Positions 1-11,819 are shown, numbered from the stretch's first letter. The stretch: 64,000 nucleotides of DNA from Cadophora sp. MPI-SDFR-AT-0126 (GCA_020747065.1 JAGMVK010000009.1:744001-808000), one strand, 5' to 3'. Translations and numbers: made by a program. The notes: generated by a model from the letters alone, not told the origin.

Positions 1-650
1 ATTGTCTATCGGTGCGTGGAACAGCTTACCCTCTGTTACGAGATTGAAGACGTGGTGGTGGAGGTCGAGACGGTCTTGTTCTGCGTCGTCGTTCGGCTGT
101 GTTGCTGTTAGGGGACAACTGAACATGTGTGTGTCTTTGCTGGTGACTGAAGTGGGGCGAAGTAACTATGTACCAGTAGGTAATTGCCCTCCTTATACGC
201 GTGATATCGCCTGCCATTCTACCCATTAACATCAGCCAAGATCCCCCCTCCTTCATGCATCCAGGCAGTTGTGATCCAATAAATATACCTCTATACGATA
301 CCTCGCAATCCCAGAACTCAATGACGTTCTCGAGCTCGCATCTCTAGAGATTCTAACTAGTCAGAATGTGAATGTCTGGAAATCGGACCAAAATTTGATG
401 CAAAGGGAGAAAAGTTGCAAGGACATACGAGGCATCGTCTCCAAACGCGGAGTCGTTGTCGAGTGCATCTGCTTCCTGGGAGGGGAGACTCAGTATTTAT
501 GTCCAGTCCGCCGCTGTAATTGTTCTGTGAGGATATACTCACATCTGCTTCAATCGAAAGCGGTCCAGCTTGTGTCGGAGCAGGAGTAGACTGGCCAGAA
601 GGGGGCGGAACTGTCGTACTCGGAGGCTGTGGTGTGTCTGCCGTGCACAT
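1..650 (-). CDS. LaeA-like SAM-dependent methyltransferase, 5' part only (runs off left edge)
   Basis: Five exons can be read on the minus strand: 650-543, 475-429, 343-289, 218-174 and 96-1. They join in frame to 117 residues, and the gene continues beyond base 1. The start is the ATG at 648-650. The first 60 or so residues are Pro/Ser/Thr- and Asp-rich. They are followed by the conserved segment NGRRYHAYKEGNYLLPND, then AEQDRLDLHHHVF and GKLFHAPIDN, which is the region immediately before the glycine-rich SAM-binding motif I in LaeA/TAM-type fungal methyltransferases. That motif lies outside the window. Family knowledge: relatives are putative methyltransferases, and LaeA itself is a velvet-associated regulator of secondary metabolism; most paralogues are uncharacterised. 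Introns have GTATGT/GTGAGT-type donors and a CTAAC branch before the last acceptor. Assignment to the family is firm; true LaeA orthology cannot be judged. Confidence 0.82.
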
Positions 651-1417
651 ATTGGGGCTCCAGGAAATTTATGACAACGGAGAAGGGAAGACAGTAACTT
701 CACCCTGATGACAAGCTTTCATAAATTTGAAGTTAAATACAAAAGAAGGGGAAGCACTGGAAGTCACGGAAATCATGCAGTTCAACGATTCTATGAAATA
801 CCGTGCTTTTCTCCTCGAGGCAGGAGCGGGTCGACATATGACATGTCATTGCTATCCGTTAAACTTGTGCTCCACGAGATCCCCAAGTCATCTGCGAACA
901 TATATGCATGCATTTGTGCGTGGGTACATTGTCAATTGCCTCCAAGACTCAGCACCTGATCTGTTGCTTCACTCTATCGATGGTGTATGCCGACGCTTTG
1001 GTGTAATATTGGTCAGTATTTGGGGTCGCACGGTGGAGGGGCGTGTAACCCGTTTTGTCCTAAAATGACGTTTTGACGAGAATTGTTTCCGAGAACGGAG
1101 CCTCTTTGAGATTTAGAGATGGAGTGCCACCGCAATGCTCGCTGTCAGTGGTAAAATTGGGCCGTGGGCTTGATGGCTTGGTCAGATACTGTCCTTTGAC
1201 AGAAGCTCGATGGTGATGACTGGATTTGGTCGTATTTCCCGAGAGGCTTAATTGCCGGATGGAATCCACGACCCGAACGAATAACGGCTTACATTTGCAA
1301 GAGGCGAGAATAAAAGGAGTAAATAGAGGACCGAACATGAGGGTGTGTCGTAAACGTCATTAAATTTCCTGGTAGTTGGTTGACGACATAATGGTCCAAA
1401 CGCCGTACTAAATACAT
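651..1417. other. Intergenic region, no gene recognised
   Basis: This holds the promoter side of the LaeA-like gene and the 3' side of the FAD-dependent gene. A 113-codon open frame at 727-1068 on the plus strand shows no recognisable motif and is treated as chance. Confidence 0.5.
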
Positions 1418-3084
1418 TTACATGATCTTCTTTGCAACTTTCTTGACCTGCACTTGCTGCCTGCGTTCTACACGAAATATCCTCTCGATAATGGAGATTA
1501 AGAGTTGGACGAAAGTGATCCACAGTCGGAGCACCAGATCGGCGATACCTAGGACTGGCCGTCTGCCTCTGCTGAACGTGCTATCTTTGAAGCGGAAGGG
1601 GAGTTGGGCGCCGAGGTGATCTTGGGCTACTTTTAAGCCACTAGAAAAGCCGTCTTCGTGGAAACCATATTTCGTCCAGGCGCCGCAATAACTGATCCCT
1701 CGGGTATTTTGTATCCTTGGCAGGAGGCTTTGGGATCGAATGGCTTCGGCGTTATAGAGAGGGTGGGTGTAAGTGTATCGCCCTTGTACTTTCTCTGGTG
1801 GTGGGAGGTGGAGAGGGTTGAGTGTTACGAGAACGTTTCCAAACAATCTCTCATCCAAATGTTGTAGTATGTTCATGTTGTAGGTGAGGCATACTTGATC
1901 AATGTTGGCGGATGTGGGTGACGACTTTGTAATATAGTTCCAAGAAGACCAGGCTTTCCTCGACTTGGGCATGAGCGATAGGTCTGAATGGAGAATAGCA
2001 GTATTTTTGCTGGTCTTGAAGCCGGACAAAATTTGTTTCTCCTCAAAATCGGCCTCGGGGAGTATCATATCAAGCGCTTCATCTCCGTGAGTGGCAACTA
2101 TCACATGGTCATAGACTTCGGACTGTCCACCATTCAAGTGCAGCCGTACTCTGCCATCGTTCTCATTGGTGATTGTCTGGACAGGTGAGTTGAGGAATAT
2201 GTGATTTGGCGGAAACCCTTTCATAACGGCATCGATGTAACTTTTTGCGCCGTACTTTAGGGTCAACCATTGTGGTCTTGTCGCAACGGTACTTAAAAGA
2301 TGATGATTCCACCTAATTCTGTTAGTGACATCTGGGCTAGAAGGGATTCATACACTTACATGAACCGCACCAAAGTCACCGCAGGGAATTCCAAAGTACA
2401 CTTATTCGGACTCGTACTCCAGACCGCAGCAGTCATGGGAATGAGATAGTCATCCCTGAAAGCATGCGAATAACCTTCCCGGTCCAGGTACTCTCCGATT
2501 GTCTCCTGTCTCTCGGCATGATGTACACCATTGCCATTCGCATGTCCATTTCCATTTGCGACAATGTATTCTTCGCTCTTTTCCTCCACCTTTAAAATAT
2601 CCAGCGCATATTGATTGAACCGTATGATGTCGAAAATCATTCTCCAGACTCGTGGGGAGAATAAGTTCCTCCTCTGGGCAAAGACAGCAGCAATAGAGGT
2701 TCCAGCCCATTCAAACAATCCATTGTCTCGAGACACCCCAAAGGTCATTTCCGTCGGCACAGTAGGAACATGGATCGATTTCAGGAAGTTGATGAAGTTG
2801 GCTGTAGTAAAGTTAACTTGCATAGCTTGCGTTTGGGAGAGGCGCAAAGAGTACTTACGATAAGTAGCTGTATTGAGGACAATGAAGCCTGTATCCACCA
2901 AGGTCTTGTATTTCCCATTTCTGAACTCCACAGTATTTGTGTGTCCGCCCAATCTATCTGCTGCTTCGTAGATATAGACATCGTGGTGAGTGCGATTGAG
3001 AGCCCAAAGCGCACCTATCCCCGCACTACCACTTCCAATGATCGCAACCTTCTTCCTGGGCACATTATTTGTTAGAGGAGCCAT
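1418..3084 (-). CDS. FAD/NAD-binding amine-oxidase-like flavoprotein
   Basis: Three exons (3084-2859, 2801-2360, 2312-1418) give 520 residues. Residues 13-22 form a Rossmann GxGxxG motif (IIGSGSAG), followed by the flavin-binding EAADRLGGHTNTVEF and VDTGFIVLN segments seen in COG2907-type predicted amine oxidases. Near the C terminus GISYCGAWTKYGFHEDGFSSG is the second FAD-contact motif. A hydrophobic stretch around residues 475-500 followed by a lysine-rich tail suggests a membrane anchor. Intron 1 (2802-2858) is 57 nt and in frame, so it is easy to miss; removing it restores the conserved TYPNFINFL sequence. Intron 2 (2313-2359) has a CTAAC branch and restores the FMWNHHLL motif. An in-frame ATG at 3156 would add a Ser-rich 24-residue leader; 3084 was chosen because family members start just before the GxGxxG motif. 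The substrate is unknown; bacterial relatives often sit beside cyclopropane fatty acid synthase genes, but no such gene is seen here. Confidence 0.88.
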
Positions 3085-3877
3085 TACGGTATTAGAGGAG
3101 GATGAGGACGACGAGGAGAGGCGGAGAGTTAAAGAGAGGAATAATTCACAGATCATTCTTAACTTCTGTGGGGAAGTTAGAGCTGGATGAGGCGTTGGTA
3201 ATGGTGGGTGACGCCGTCATGGCTTTTACTGTTTGCAGCTGTAGTACGGGACGAAAAGTAAGTACAAAGTCTAGTGTCTTTCATGTGAAAGTCTAAGCAG
3301 CGCGTCTCACTCAAATCAAATGCTGACGTCGGCCTTCCTGAAGCAATGGCAGTGAAAGTATGAAAAGTGAGGTTGAAGGATAATCATTGTAGAAGTTGCA
3401 GGACAGTCAAAGCTCAAACTCTCCATTGCTCAATGGATGTTTGATATGATAATGGTGCAGGGGTCAGAATCCACTCTGTACCCTGTCGATATCCAACGTG
3501 GGCTAACCATGGATGAGGCTGGTGATGTGGCTGGGGAGGGAGTCCAGAGACAATGCATTCATAGAACTGATGTAGGACCATCTACGGTAAACCATTTATT
3601 GAAACTTCTGTTCTAATAATTCTAAGCGCTCGGTCTAAACTCACCTTCATTACTCCTCGCCAAAATCAAGAAGCAATTCAGATCATCTGAAGATTAACGC
3701 TGTCACCTGCCATTACCGGCCCTTGTCCCAGATCTGCCACTAAGCCCGAGCCGAGCCTCTGCGACTCCTTCGTCACTTCTCGAAGGCAACGACAATAACA
3801 CCACGAATCTCACCCTCTTCAACAAAGCCTCCATCCATCCGTCTATCCATCTTCAACCTCTCACGACCACTATCAAT
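3085..3877. other. Divergent intergenic region
   Basis: Shared upstream region of the flavoprotein gene (minus) and the Vti1 gene (plus). No further gene or repeat was recognised. Confidence 0.5.
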
Positions 3878-4670
3878 ATGTCCAACCCACTCGATACCGA
3901 CGCCGGCTCGGAGCTCTTCAGCAGCTACGAGGCGGAGCTGAAACTGGTGCAAGCAGACTTGAGCCAGAAGTTGGACCAGATCCCCGACTTGGCGGGCGAA
4001 CCGCGCAAAGCAGCAGTCAGTCAAGCAGAGCGGGCTCTGGAGGAGGCGAACGAGTTGGTGAGAATGCCATGGTCTGAGGCTTTAAGATGGCAATACTAAC
4101 CCCCAGTCCAGCTCGACCAGATGCGCCTCGAGAAGCAAAACATCCCCTCCGCAACCCGCACGAAAGTCAACCAACGCTTCCGCAACCACGAATCCGACAT
4201 CGACTCCTCCAAGCGTAAATTGCAATCGCTCTCCAACGACCGCTCCGCCCTTTTCGGCTCCCGCTACTCAGACAACCCAAACGATGTGCAGCTCGAGCAA
4301 AGACAGCAACTGCTGTCCGGAACCGACCGACTAGATCGCAGTTCTCAGCGCTTGAAGAACAGCGCTGCATTGGCGAACGAGACGGAGGCTATTGGGGCGA
4401 GCACCCTGGCGGATTTGCACAGGCAGAGAGAGACGATCCAGCATACGGGGGACATCTTGCATGAGAGTGAGGGTTATGTTGATAGGAGTGTGAAGACGCT
4501 GAGGGGAATGGCGCGTAGGTAAATCGTCCCTTTCCCCGAGTTGCAGACGACTTGGATGCAGCATGCTAATGTGTCTGGTTAGGATGGCTACAAATCGGAT
4601 TATAACTATTGCGATCATTACGGTTTTGGTGCTGCTTATTATCGCTGTTATTTACAGCAAGTTCAAGTAG
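3878..4670 (+). CDS. VTI1: Vesicle v-SNARE Vti1
   Basis: Exons 3878-4057, 4112-4518 and 4583-4670 encode 224 residues. The N-terminal Habc-like region begins with a conserved SYEAELKLVQADLSQKLDQI segment and continues through LLDQMRLEKQNIP. The Qb-SNARE motif occupies roughly residues 130-195 (heptad-rich, TDRLDRSSQRLKNSAALANE, then QRETIQHTGDIL), ending in a C-terminal transmembrane helix of about 20 residues and a short SKFK tail, as expected for a tail-anchored SNARE. The intron 1 acceptor is preceded by ACTAAC; the intron 2 donor is GTAAAT. Family role: Vti1 is the Qb-SNARE for Golgi-endosome, vacuolar and retrograde Golgi fusion, partnering several syntaxins. Length and domain order match fungal Vti1 throughout. 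Confidence 0.95.
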
Positions 4671-5153
4671 ATGGTCAGGTTTGGGCGATCGCGGCGTTTG
4701 GTGCTTGGAGATACACTCTTTACTTTTCTGTGTAGGAGTACATCAGTTATAATGAAATCATTGTACATTTTCCCCAAGTCGGTACATATTTTGGATGTTG
4801 TGCATGTGGTGGTTGTAGCCTGGCCGTCTTGGTCAATGCGGCTAGCAGAGTATCAGTGGGCATTCAACAGGTCCTGAATCCAAGTTTCTTCGAGACAGGA
4901 GGCCAGTAGGCCGTCTCTCACTCGCACCTCGAACCGATGTCCTCGACGTCGCATATGCTCCAAGCAGCACTACATTATGACGTTAAGAAGCGTGGACTTG
5001 GAATGAGGGGATAACTTTAGGTGCGCATGATCAACTTGGATCATGGATCTAGTATTTTTTGAGCAACGCTCAATGTCTGGGTATCATAAGCCACCAAGGC
5101 TCAGTCTTCCACCAACGCCAAATATGCTAAGCCCAAATCCTACAACCTCTTAC
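4671..5153. other. Convergent intergenic region
   Basis: 3' flanks of VTI1 (plus) and the DSC3-like gene (minus). No additional gene was seen. Confidence 0.5.
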
Positions 5154-6041
5154 TCAAGACACAACTCTCAACATCCCAAATGTCAAGCTAAGTAAGAACC
5201 CCGTAAAAACAGCAATCTGCCTCCTCCTCGACCATACCCCTCCCTCCCTAATTAGCCACCCTACACACCCCAGCGGCCACAAAAACCCGATGATATTACC
5301 CCAAAGCAAGTCATCCAACGCACCCCCATTAATCCCATCATCACCGAAGTCAAACCCCCCAGCACCACCACCCGTCCCAGCATTACCTGCGTTATCATCA
5401 ATCCAAGCATCTTCCATGCGAAGCAATGTCTCGGGAGAGGGCATGGTGTCTGGTGTATGGATATTCGACTGTATAGACCTAAACTGCAGCCGCAATTGAT
5501 TCACCTCCGCAGCTGTAAACCCGGCAGATAGCAATCGCGAGAAACCTCTGGGCGCAGTCGTCGTGCTTTTCGAGGGCGTAGTCCCTCCATCTCTAGTCTC
5601 GCTTCTCTCTCTCTTCTTAGACTTATCTGATGATGCAGCAGCCGCAACAGCTTCAGCGGCTAGTTCGGCAGACGTCAGAGCATCGCCGATAGAACAATTG
5701 ATGTAGACGCGCGGAGGCGGCGGTTCAACTGCTTTGCCTTTGCCCTTGGGATCTGCGGGTGGAGGGGGCAAAGAGGGGATCTTCAGGACATCTGCTAGGA
5801 TATCATCGTCCTTGAGGAGTTTCCCGCTATGGATGAAGCGATATCGATGTTGCGAAGTTGGGGGATCGAGTTTCGAGCGTAGGAGATGCTTGAGAGCTAT
5901 CACAGTCGTGGCATCTGGATCGGCGATATCGAGTAGCAGGTCGGGAATCGAAGTCGTGAATCGGACTGTGATGGGGAGAGGGGTGGCCTCGGGCTCTGCT
6001 GCTCCTAGAGAAGGTGGAGTGAGGAAGCTTGACGCTGCCAT
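5154..6041 (-). CDS. DSC3: Dsc E3 ubiquitin ligase complex subunit 3 (Dsc3-like)
   Basis: Intronless, 295 residues. Residues about 20-115 form a ubiquitin-like fold (LPITVRFTTSIPDLLLDIADPD, then HRYRFIHSGKLLKDDD), as in DUF2407 proteins. A variable Lys/Arg/Ser linker follows, then the conserved LLSAGFTAAEVNQLRLQF motif of the DUF2407 C-terminal domain. Two hydrophobic segments close the protein (about residues 240-262 and 273-293). This architecture matches the Dsc3 subunit of the Golgi Dsc E3 ligase, which in fission yeast and Aspergillus (DscC) is needed for cleavage of the SREBP-type regulator under low oxygen or low sterol. The start at 6041 was preferred over an in-frame ATG at 6110, which would add a 23-residue leader unlike the family. 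Confidence in family is high; the role in this organism is inferred. Confidence 0.88.
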   Translation of the reverse strand: MAASSFLTPPSLGAAEPEATPLPITVRFTTSIPDLLLDIADPDATTVIALKHLLRSKLDPPTSQHRYRFIHSGKLLKDDDILADVLKIPSLPPPPADPKGKGKAVEPPPPRVYINCSIGDALTSAELAAEAVAAAASSDKSKKRERSETRDGGTTPSKSTTTAPRGFSRLLSAGFTAAEVNQLRLQFRSIQSNIHTPDTMPSPETLLRMEDAWIDDNAGNAGTGGGAGGFDFGDDGINGGALDDLLWGNIIGFLWPLGCVGWLIREGGVWSRRRQIAVFTGFLLSLTFGMLRVVS

Positions 6042-6769
6042 GGTCAGACTGCGGTGTTGATTGGCCTTGTCGTAGAAGTGAAATGAAGACGAGCAGGTAT
6101 CATGCTGCAAGTCATGCTCAAGGTGGTATGGGAGCGAGCATCTTTACTTTAGTTGTTGACTAGGCCTCGTTATTGCAGTGCAAGTTAGGATGACGATGAA
6201 GCTCATACGAGCAAGCCAGTCGCCGTCCCGAGCCGAGGGGCTAGTGCAGCAGCAAGAGCAGGGAAAACATCGACTTCTTTCCTGGCGAGACTTCTGCATA
6301 TTTAGATAAATGAAGGAGCTGTAAAACATACGTTACTCGACTCTATCTTTTGCTGCATTTTCAAGATCAATCCAATGCTTGAAATTAAGGACGAGCGTCT
6401 CTTACACCTTGAGCTCACCTAACCGGTACGGCCAGAAAAGGGTTAAGCCGAGGGTGACAAAAATCAATAGGTAAATCTGTATCTTTCCTGTTGAAATTAT
6501 GGTTGCTACTTTTCTTGTGGTAATATCCGGGTAACGATATCTCGAGTTTCACTGTGTTACATTCTCAAGGTAGTCAACATCGAAGACCATCGCTTTTGTC
6601 ACACTCGTCCAAGTAGGCCTCCGTAATGACGCCATATTGACTTCGAGCGCGTTTGCATATCGCAGTCAGCTTCACCATTTATTGATGACCAACTGTGCCT
6701 TTCACCGTGCCGTCTGATTGCGTGTGGGGAAGGCTAAAAGAAGTATTTATTCCTCCTGCCGAGGGCTTC
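6042..6769. other. Divergent intergenic region
   Basis: Upstream of both the DSC3-like gene (minus) and the aminotransferase gene (plus). No gene or repeat was recognised. Confidence 0.5.
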
Positions 6770-8417
6770 ATGAAGTCCCGTACTTCTCTCCTTCAACTGT
6801 CCAGAATCTGGCAACTTCGTTCTCCCATAATTCCTCTTCACGGTGCCGGTTTCGGTGTTCGACACTTCACCCCCACTATGGACAGCAAGGGAAAGATCCA
6901 ACCCGCCAAAAGGGTAGCTGGTAGGAAGCAAGATGTATGGTATGTAGCAGTTTTAATTGTGTTATCCATGTCTCTACTATTCATTTTTCATGAGCAATGG
7001 CACAGCGGGGTAGATTTGCGCGGGGTAAGAAACATCGAGCACATTGTTCATACACAATATCTATGTACTTGTAGCCTTGCTATGTTCTAACAACTTATGT
7101 AGGACAATCGTCAATGAAGCTGCAGCAGCATCTCCAGTCCAGCCCATTGTGAATATGGGCCAGGGCTTCTTCGGATACAATCCACCAGGATTTATCATAA
7201 ATGCTGCAAAGGAAGCATTGAACAAGGTCGATTGCAACCAGTATTCGCCCACGAGAGGACGACCCCGCCTAAAGAAAGCAATTGCAGACGCATATTCGCC
7301 GTTATGGGGGAGGAAGCTGAACCCAGACACCGAGGTTACAATTACAACTGGTGCAAATGAAGGTGGGCAGGTACTGGTATTTTCTATTGGGGAATTATAC
7401 TGATATCAGGCAGGTATGCTAAGTGCTTTCATGGGATTCATTGAGGAGGGAGACGAGGTCATCGTTTTTGAGCCTTTCTTCGACCAGTAAGTACATATTG
7501 AATCTACTGCCAAGCGACAGGCACTTACGATTTCTAGATACATTAGCAATATCGAGATGCCAGGCGGCAAAATCGTTTATGTGCCATTGCACCCACCTCC
7601 GAAAGGAGCTTCCCAAAACACCTCTTCGGCTGAGTGGACTATCGACTTCGCTGAGTTGGAAGCTGCCATCACTCCCAGAACCAAGATGATTGTGATCAAT
7701 ACCCCTCATAATCCTATTGGCAAGGTCTTTTCGAAGGAAGAATTACTCAAGATTGGAGAGCTGTGCGTCAAGAACCAGATACTGATCCTCTCAGATGAAG
7801 TCTACGATCGTCTTTTCTATGTCCCATTCACAAGGATAGCTACCTTGTCTCCTGAGATTGAGAGGCTCACTTTGACGGTTGGCTCTGCCGGAAAGAATTT
7901 TTACGCAACAGGCTGGCGGGTCGGATGGTTGATCGGTCCTCCAGAACTGATCCAATATGTTGCTGCTGCTCACACCAGAATCTGCTATTCCTCGGTGTCT
8001 CCACTCCAAGAAGCAGCAGCCGTAGGATTCGAGCAAGCCGATGCTGAGAATTTCTGGGAGACGGCGAAGAAGGAGATGAAAGACAAGATGGACTCGTTCA
8101 ACACCATCTGGAAGGAATTAGATCTTCCATTTTCCGATCCAGAAGGTGGCTATTTCGTCTTGGTTAATATGAAGAAAGTCAAGATCCCAGCAGATTATCC
8201 TTTCCCTGCACAGGTCAAGGACAGACCAAGGGATTTCAAGCTCAGTTGGTTCTTGATCCAAGAAGTCGGCGTTGCGGCAATTCCACCTACCGAATTCTAC
8301 ACCGATGGCAATGCTCATATTGGTGAGGATTGGTTGAGATTTGCAGTTTGCAAAGAGGATGAGGTTTTGGAGAGAGCGAAAGAAAGATTACGAGATTTGA
8401 AGAAATACATAGAATAG
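6770..8417 (+). CDS. BNA3: Kynurenine aminotransferase / class I-II PLP aminotransferase (Bna3-like)
   Basis: Exons 6770-6939, 7103-7362, 7414-7486 and 7538-8417 give 460 residues. Fold type I aminotransferase signatures are present in order: VNMGQGFFGYNPP, QYSPTRGRPRLKKAIA, the PLP-contact Asn in INTPHNPIGKVF (about N226), Asp and Tyr in LSDEVYDRLFY (about D254, Y257), and the Schiff-base lysine in GSAGKNFYATGWRVGW (about K287). The sequence ANEGMLSAFMGFIEEGDEVIVFEPFFDQY, interrupted by two introns, is typical of kynurenine aminotransferase/Bna3. The first 30 residues are Arg/Ser/Leu-rich and lack acidic residues, like a mitochondrial presequence; a second ATG (position 6878) just downstream could give a cytosolic form. 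An in-frame ATG at 6695 is also possible. Family role: kynurenine to kynurenic acid transamination, with possible cysteine-conjugate beta-lyase activity. Confidence 0.9.
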
Positions 8418-8934
8418 AAGACCTGCTTGGACGGGCCGCTCATCGAGTTATCGCCTATGCTGTACTTGCATCGTATTTAAGATAACCTCATAATTGCGAT
8501 CAAATTTCATCCAAAGAAGCTCGATTTGTTTCAGGTGCAGCGACTAGTGCTTAAATATTCTTCTTCTTATATCCTTACTCTTAATCCCGGTTGGGGATTT
8601 TCTTGTGATCAGATAAGAAACAACCCCTGCAAGGTACATCTCTACTCCGGGCATCACGTAATCCCCAGTCTCGATCTGATTAGCTTTTGCCGCAACGGCT
8701 CAAGGCTCCGAAGTTGGGTCCGATGACTCCTTCCTCCTTACCTAAGTTACACGTCTTCATATGAATCATGGACTCGTCCAAGCGAGGCTTTAAGCATTTG
8801 AGAAGTGTTCATTCGAAGCCGTCGACTGTACCGTTCAGAGAAGTCTATTCTCCCACTTCTCAGGATGCTCCCGAAAAGGACTAGCTCCAGAACACTACTC
8901 CGACCTCACTTCGTACTGAACTCACTTAATTGCG
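8418..8934. other. Intergenic region
   Basis: Between the aminotransferase and the Zn2Cys6 regulator, both on the plus strand. It presumably holds the terminator of the first and promoter of the second; no specific site is claimed. Confidence 0.45.
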
Positions 8935-11346
8935 ATGCCTCCCAAGGAAAATTCGGTTGGCTATCGCCGAAATGGCAAGAAACAGGCTTGCGAGCCTTGT
9001 CGAAAGGGAAAGCTTGGCTGTGATCACGGAGCGCCGTTTTGCGGGAGATGCGTACGACGGAAAACCACCTCGAAATGTATCTACCATCCGGCTCCCATGA
9101 CGAGAGGTCGAGGGCCTCCGACCGCTCTTTCTGTCCTACAGCAGCCCCCAGGAGATCACCCTAACACGGCTGTCTACTTCAACTCCCCTCCAGCATCAGC
9201 AACATCAAATCCTCCGTTCTTCTCGCCTCCAGTGTCCGCACCACGTGATGCCGTTCCAAAAGCGCCCTCTGGATATTCCAGCGTCACAGTCCAGACATCA
9301 GCTACTCAAACTACAAATACGCCATGCAGTACAACAACCAGCCAAGTCAGTACCATGGGCCAACCTAAAGGTCCACGAGGAGCATGGAAGCATTCTGAAT
9401 ATCCACGGTCTCAAAAATTCTATGGACCTACCAGTTTCTCAGCCATATTTTCTGAAAGCGACGCCAAAGTCAACAGAGACTTATTGGATATCGGAGAAGA
9501 TAAGCGAAAACACCCTGGGGCCTGGATGTATGGCGAGCCCCTTTTCGGTTTCCACCGTCCCAATGGACCGACCGCAAGAGAAAAACAGACCTTGAGAGCG
9601 CTATGGAATTTGCCTTCTAAAGAGACAATGGAGGCTCTTGTGACTGTTCCACAGTCTTTGAGATGTCCGAGTCTAAATTTCAGAATGATGCGACATTGTG
9701 TCACGACTTTGTGGTCAACATTCGGATCTGAACTAGCAGTTCCTCGTCCAGACAAGCCCACCTTAGATTGGCGAGAAAATGGCGATGACCCACCTCCTTT
9801 ACTTGCTATTTCTGATGCCATGTTTGGTAATGAAGAGATGCCTTTACCTCCCGACCCTGACGATGGGACAGAGTGGTTAAACAATTTCACGGGACCGAAT
9901 CTCCGCTTTGAGATGATGGGCATGTTGTTCTGTTTCTTCGGATTGGCGTATCTCGCATCGCAAGATTGGGATCCCATTTTCAGTCACCCGGATAATCATG
10001 GCCGCGACAGGAAACAGGCTGCTTGGAGGATGAAAGAGTGTGCTAATGTGTGTTTGACGATGTGTGATTACTCGGAGACGGTCAATTATCTGGTCACGGC
10101 ACTGATACTGAATATCAAGAGAGTTGAGACTGGCTGCACGGGAGACGAGAGTAAGTATGCCACTTCGGCTCCGTCAACCTACCTGGAAGCTTGCTGACCG
10201 AATCGAGCTTATCAAATGAGGAGACTACATGGTGACATGGTGACGACAGCGATTACCTCTGGCCTTCACAGGCTACCTGAGTATGGAACTACGAAAGTGA
10301 CGGCTGCTTTGGAGTACAAAAGACGTCTTTTCAGCAATATCTACTGTAGCGACAAGATCCATTCCTCCCTCAATGGTGTCCCACCACTACTAACTCGTCA
10401 ATTCTGCGATGTCCAGCTATGCCTTGACCTTGCCGATGATGTGCTTTTCGCGCCCACAGTGGAGCTCGATGAAGCTATAAGCAGACTCGGACCAGATGGT
10501 TGGAATACGTCCGGAGTCTGCTATGAGATCTCAACTGTTCTTCGAGCAAGAACGCTGATTCATATGATCCGAGAAGAGATCCTAGAACTGGCATTGGGAA
10601 TCAATGTCGACGTCTCAGTAGCTCGTATCAAGTAAGTCGGCTCTGTGACTCTTCGAAGCGAGTAACATCTAACCATGGAATTTAGTGAACTGCACGAGAA
10701 GTCGCAACAAATGTTCGAGTCCTTCCCACGCCAGCTTCACTACTACGATGAAGAAGGCCATGCTAAGAACAGCACCGGGAACCTGCTATACGACCAAGCG
10801 TTCCTCAGCCTCCAACAACTGCAGAACAAATTCTTAATCGACCGAGTCGCCAAAGCACGCGGTCTCGAAAACGGCCAAGGCCTTCTCAACACAGCTATGG
10901 AGATGATTGATCTCTCTCTCATGTTTTGGAGCAAGCGAGACCAATTGATGGCTCATTCCCACGGCTTCGACTGGATCATGACGTACTACGGTATCCCCTC
11001 TGCAGGCGTAATATGCATCGAACTTTTGAAAACGTCCTCAGGCCAGAGTTCTGTGCAACTTTCGCGCTCAGACGCCATACAGAAACTCACGCTCTTCATC
11101 GCGTTCTTGGAATGGATTCGGCCTACAGACGGAAATTATACGCTTGCGCAGCGGTTGAGGAAGGTCGTGAGGCAGGTGCTGGATTATGTGCTCGATATGG
11201 GGGAGAAGGAACCAGCGCCGGATTTGGTAGGTGGTGAGCAGTTGCAGTATGATCCTATGCTGGGAATGGTGTTTGATAATATGAATGATCTGGATTGGTT
11301 GAATACCATAGATTGGACGCAGGGTTCATGGATGGACTTCAATTGA
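8935..11346 (+). CDS. Zn2Cys6 fungal transcription factor
   Basis: Exons 8935-10150, 10208-10631 and 10686-11346 encode 766 residues. The N terminus carries a binuclear zinc cluster with cysteines at 19, 22, 29, 36, 39 and 48 (spacing C-x2-C-x6-C-x6-C-x2-C-x8-C), preceded by basic residues. A Pro/Ser/Thr-rich linker follows, and the rest is helical and matches the fungal-specific transcription factor (MHR) region, including TYQMRRLHGDMVTTAITSGLHR, which is rebuilt across intron 1. The C terminus is acidic and Trp/Leu-rich (NMNDLDWLNTIDWT), suggesting an activation region. The product should be a nuclear DNA-binding regulator; its targets are unknown. It lies 517 bp downstream of the kynurenine aminotransferase on the same strand, but nothing in the sequence links them functionally. 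Confidence 0.9.
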
Positions 11347-11819
11347 TAGCGGGAAGGAAGAGTGTTTGTCCCTTTACTAGACATTGAGTTTGAGGAGCGA
11401 ACGAGGTACATGTGTCCCGAGTCCCAGGCCTACGGCAGCGGACTGGATTTCACATGAGAATGGCATTGAAGTTATTGATAATGAAAATCTTTCAAGTTAC
11501 ATGTGACTTCTGTCTTCAAAGCCAATGTGAAGCGGAAAAGAAGGGCATCAGTTATGGAAGAGGCACATTGTCCCGAAGATCGTCAATATTAGGCTCCTAA
11601 GGAGCAAGGAGGAGGGAACACTGCACACATTCGTCAAAATGACATCGATTGTCCGACTTCTTGATTTTGCTTCGTTTAATTTTGTGCATTGTCTGCTTAA
11701 CATCTCGCTTTTCTTCTCGATATCTCCTGCGCGCCCGAATACATGAGTAGTGTCTACCTCCGACTCCAAGAACCATTCATCCTAGCCTCAATACCTGAGA
11801 CTAACATGCTTTAAATTGG
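11347..11819. other. Convergent intergenic region
   Basis: 3' flanks of the Zn2Cys6 gene and the first 2EXR gene. No gene was seen. Confidence 0.45.

Noticed and set aside
727..1068. 113-codon open frame near the left edge
   Set aside because: No recognisable motif, splice partner or codon pattern.
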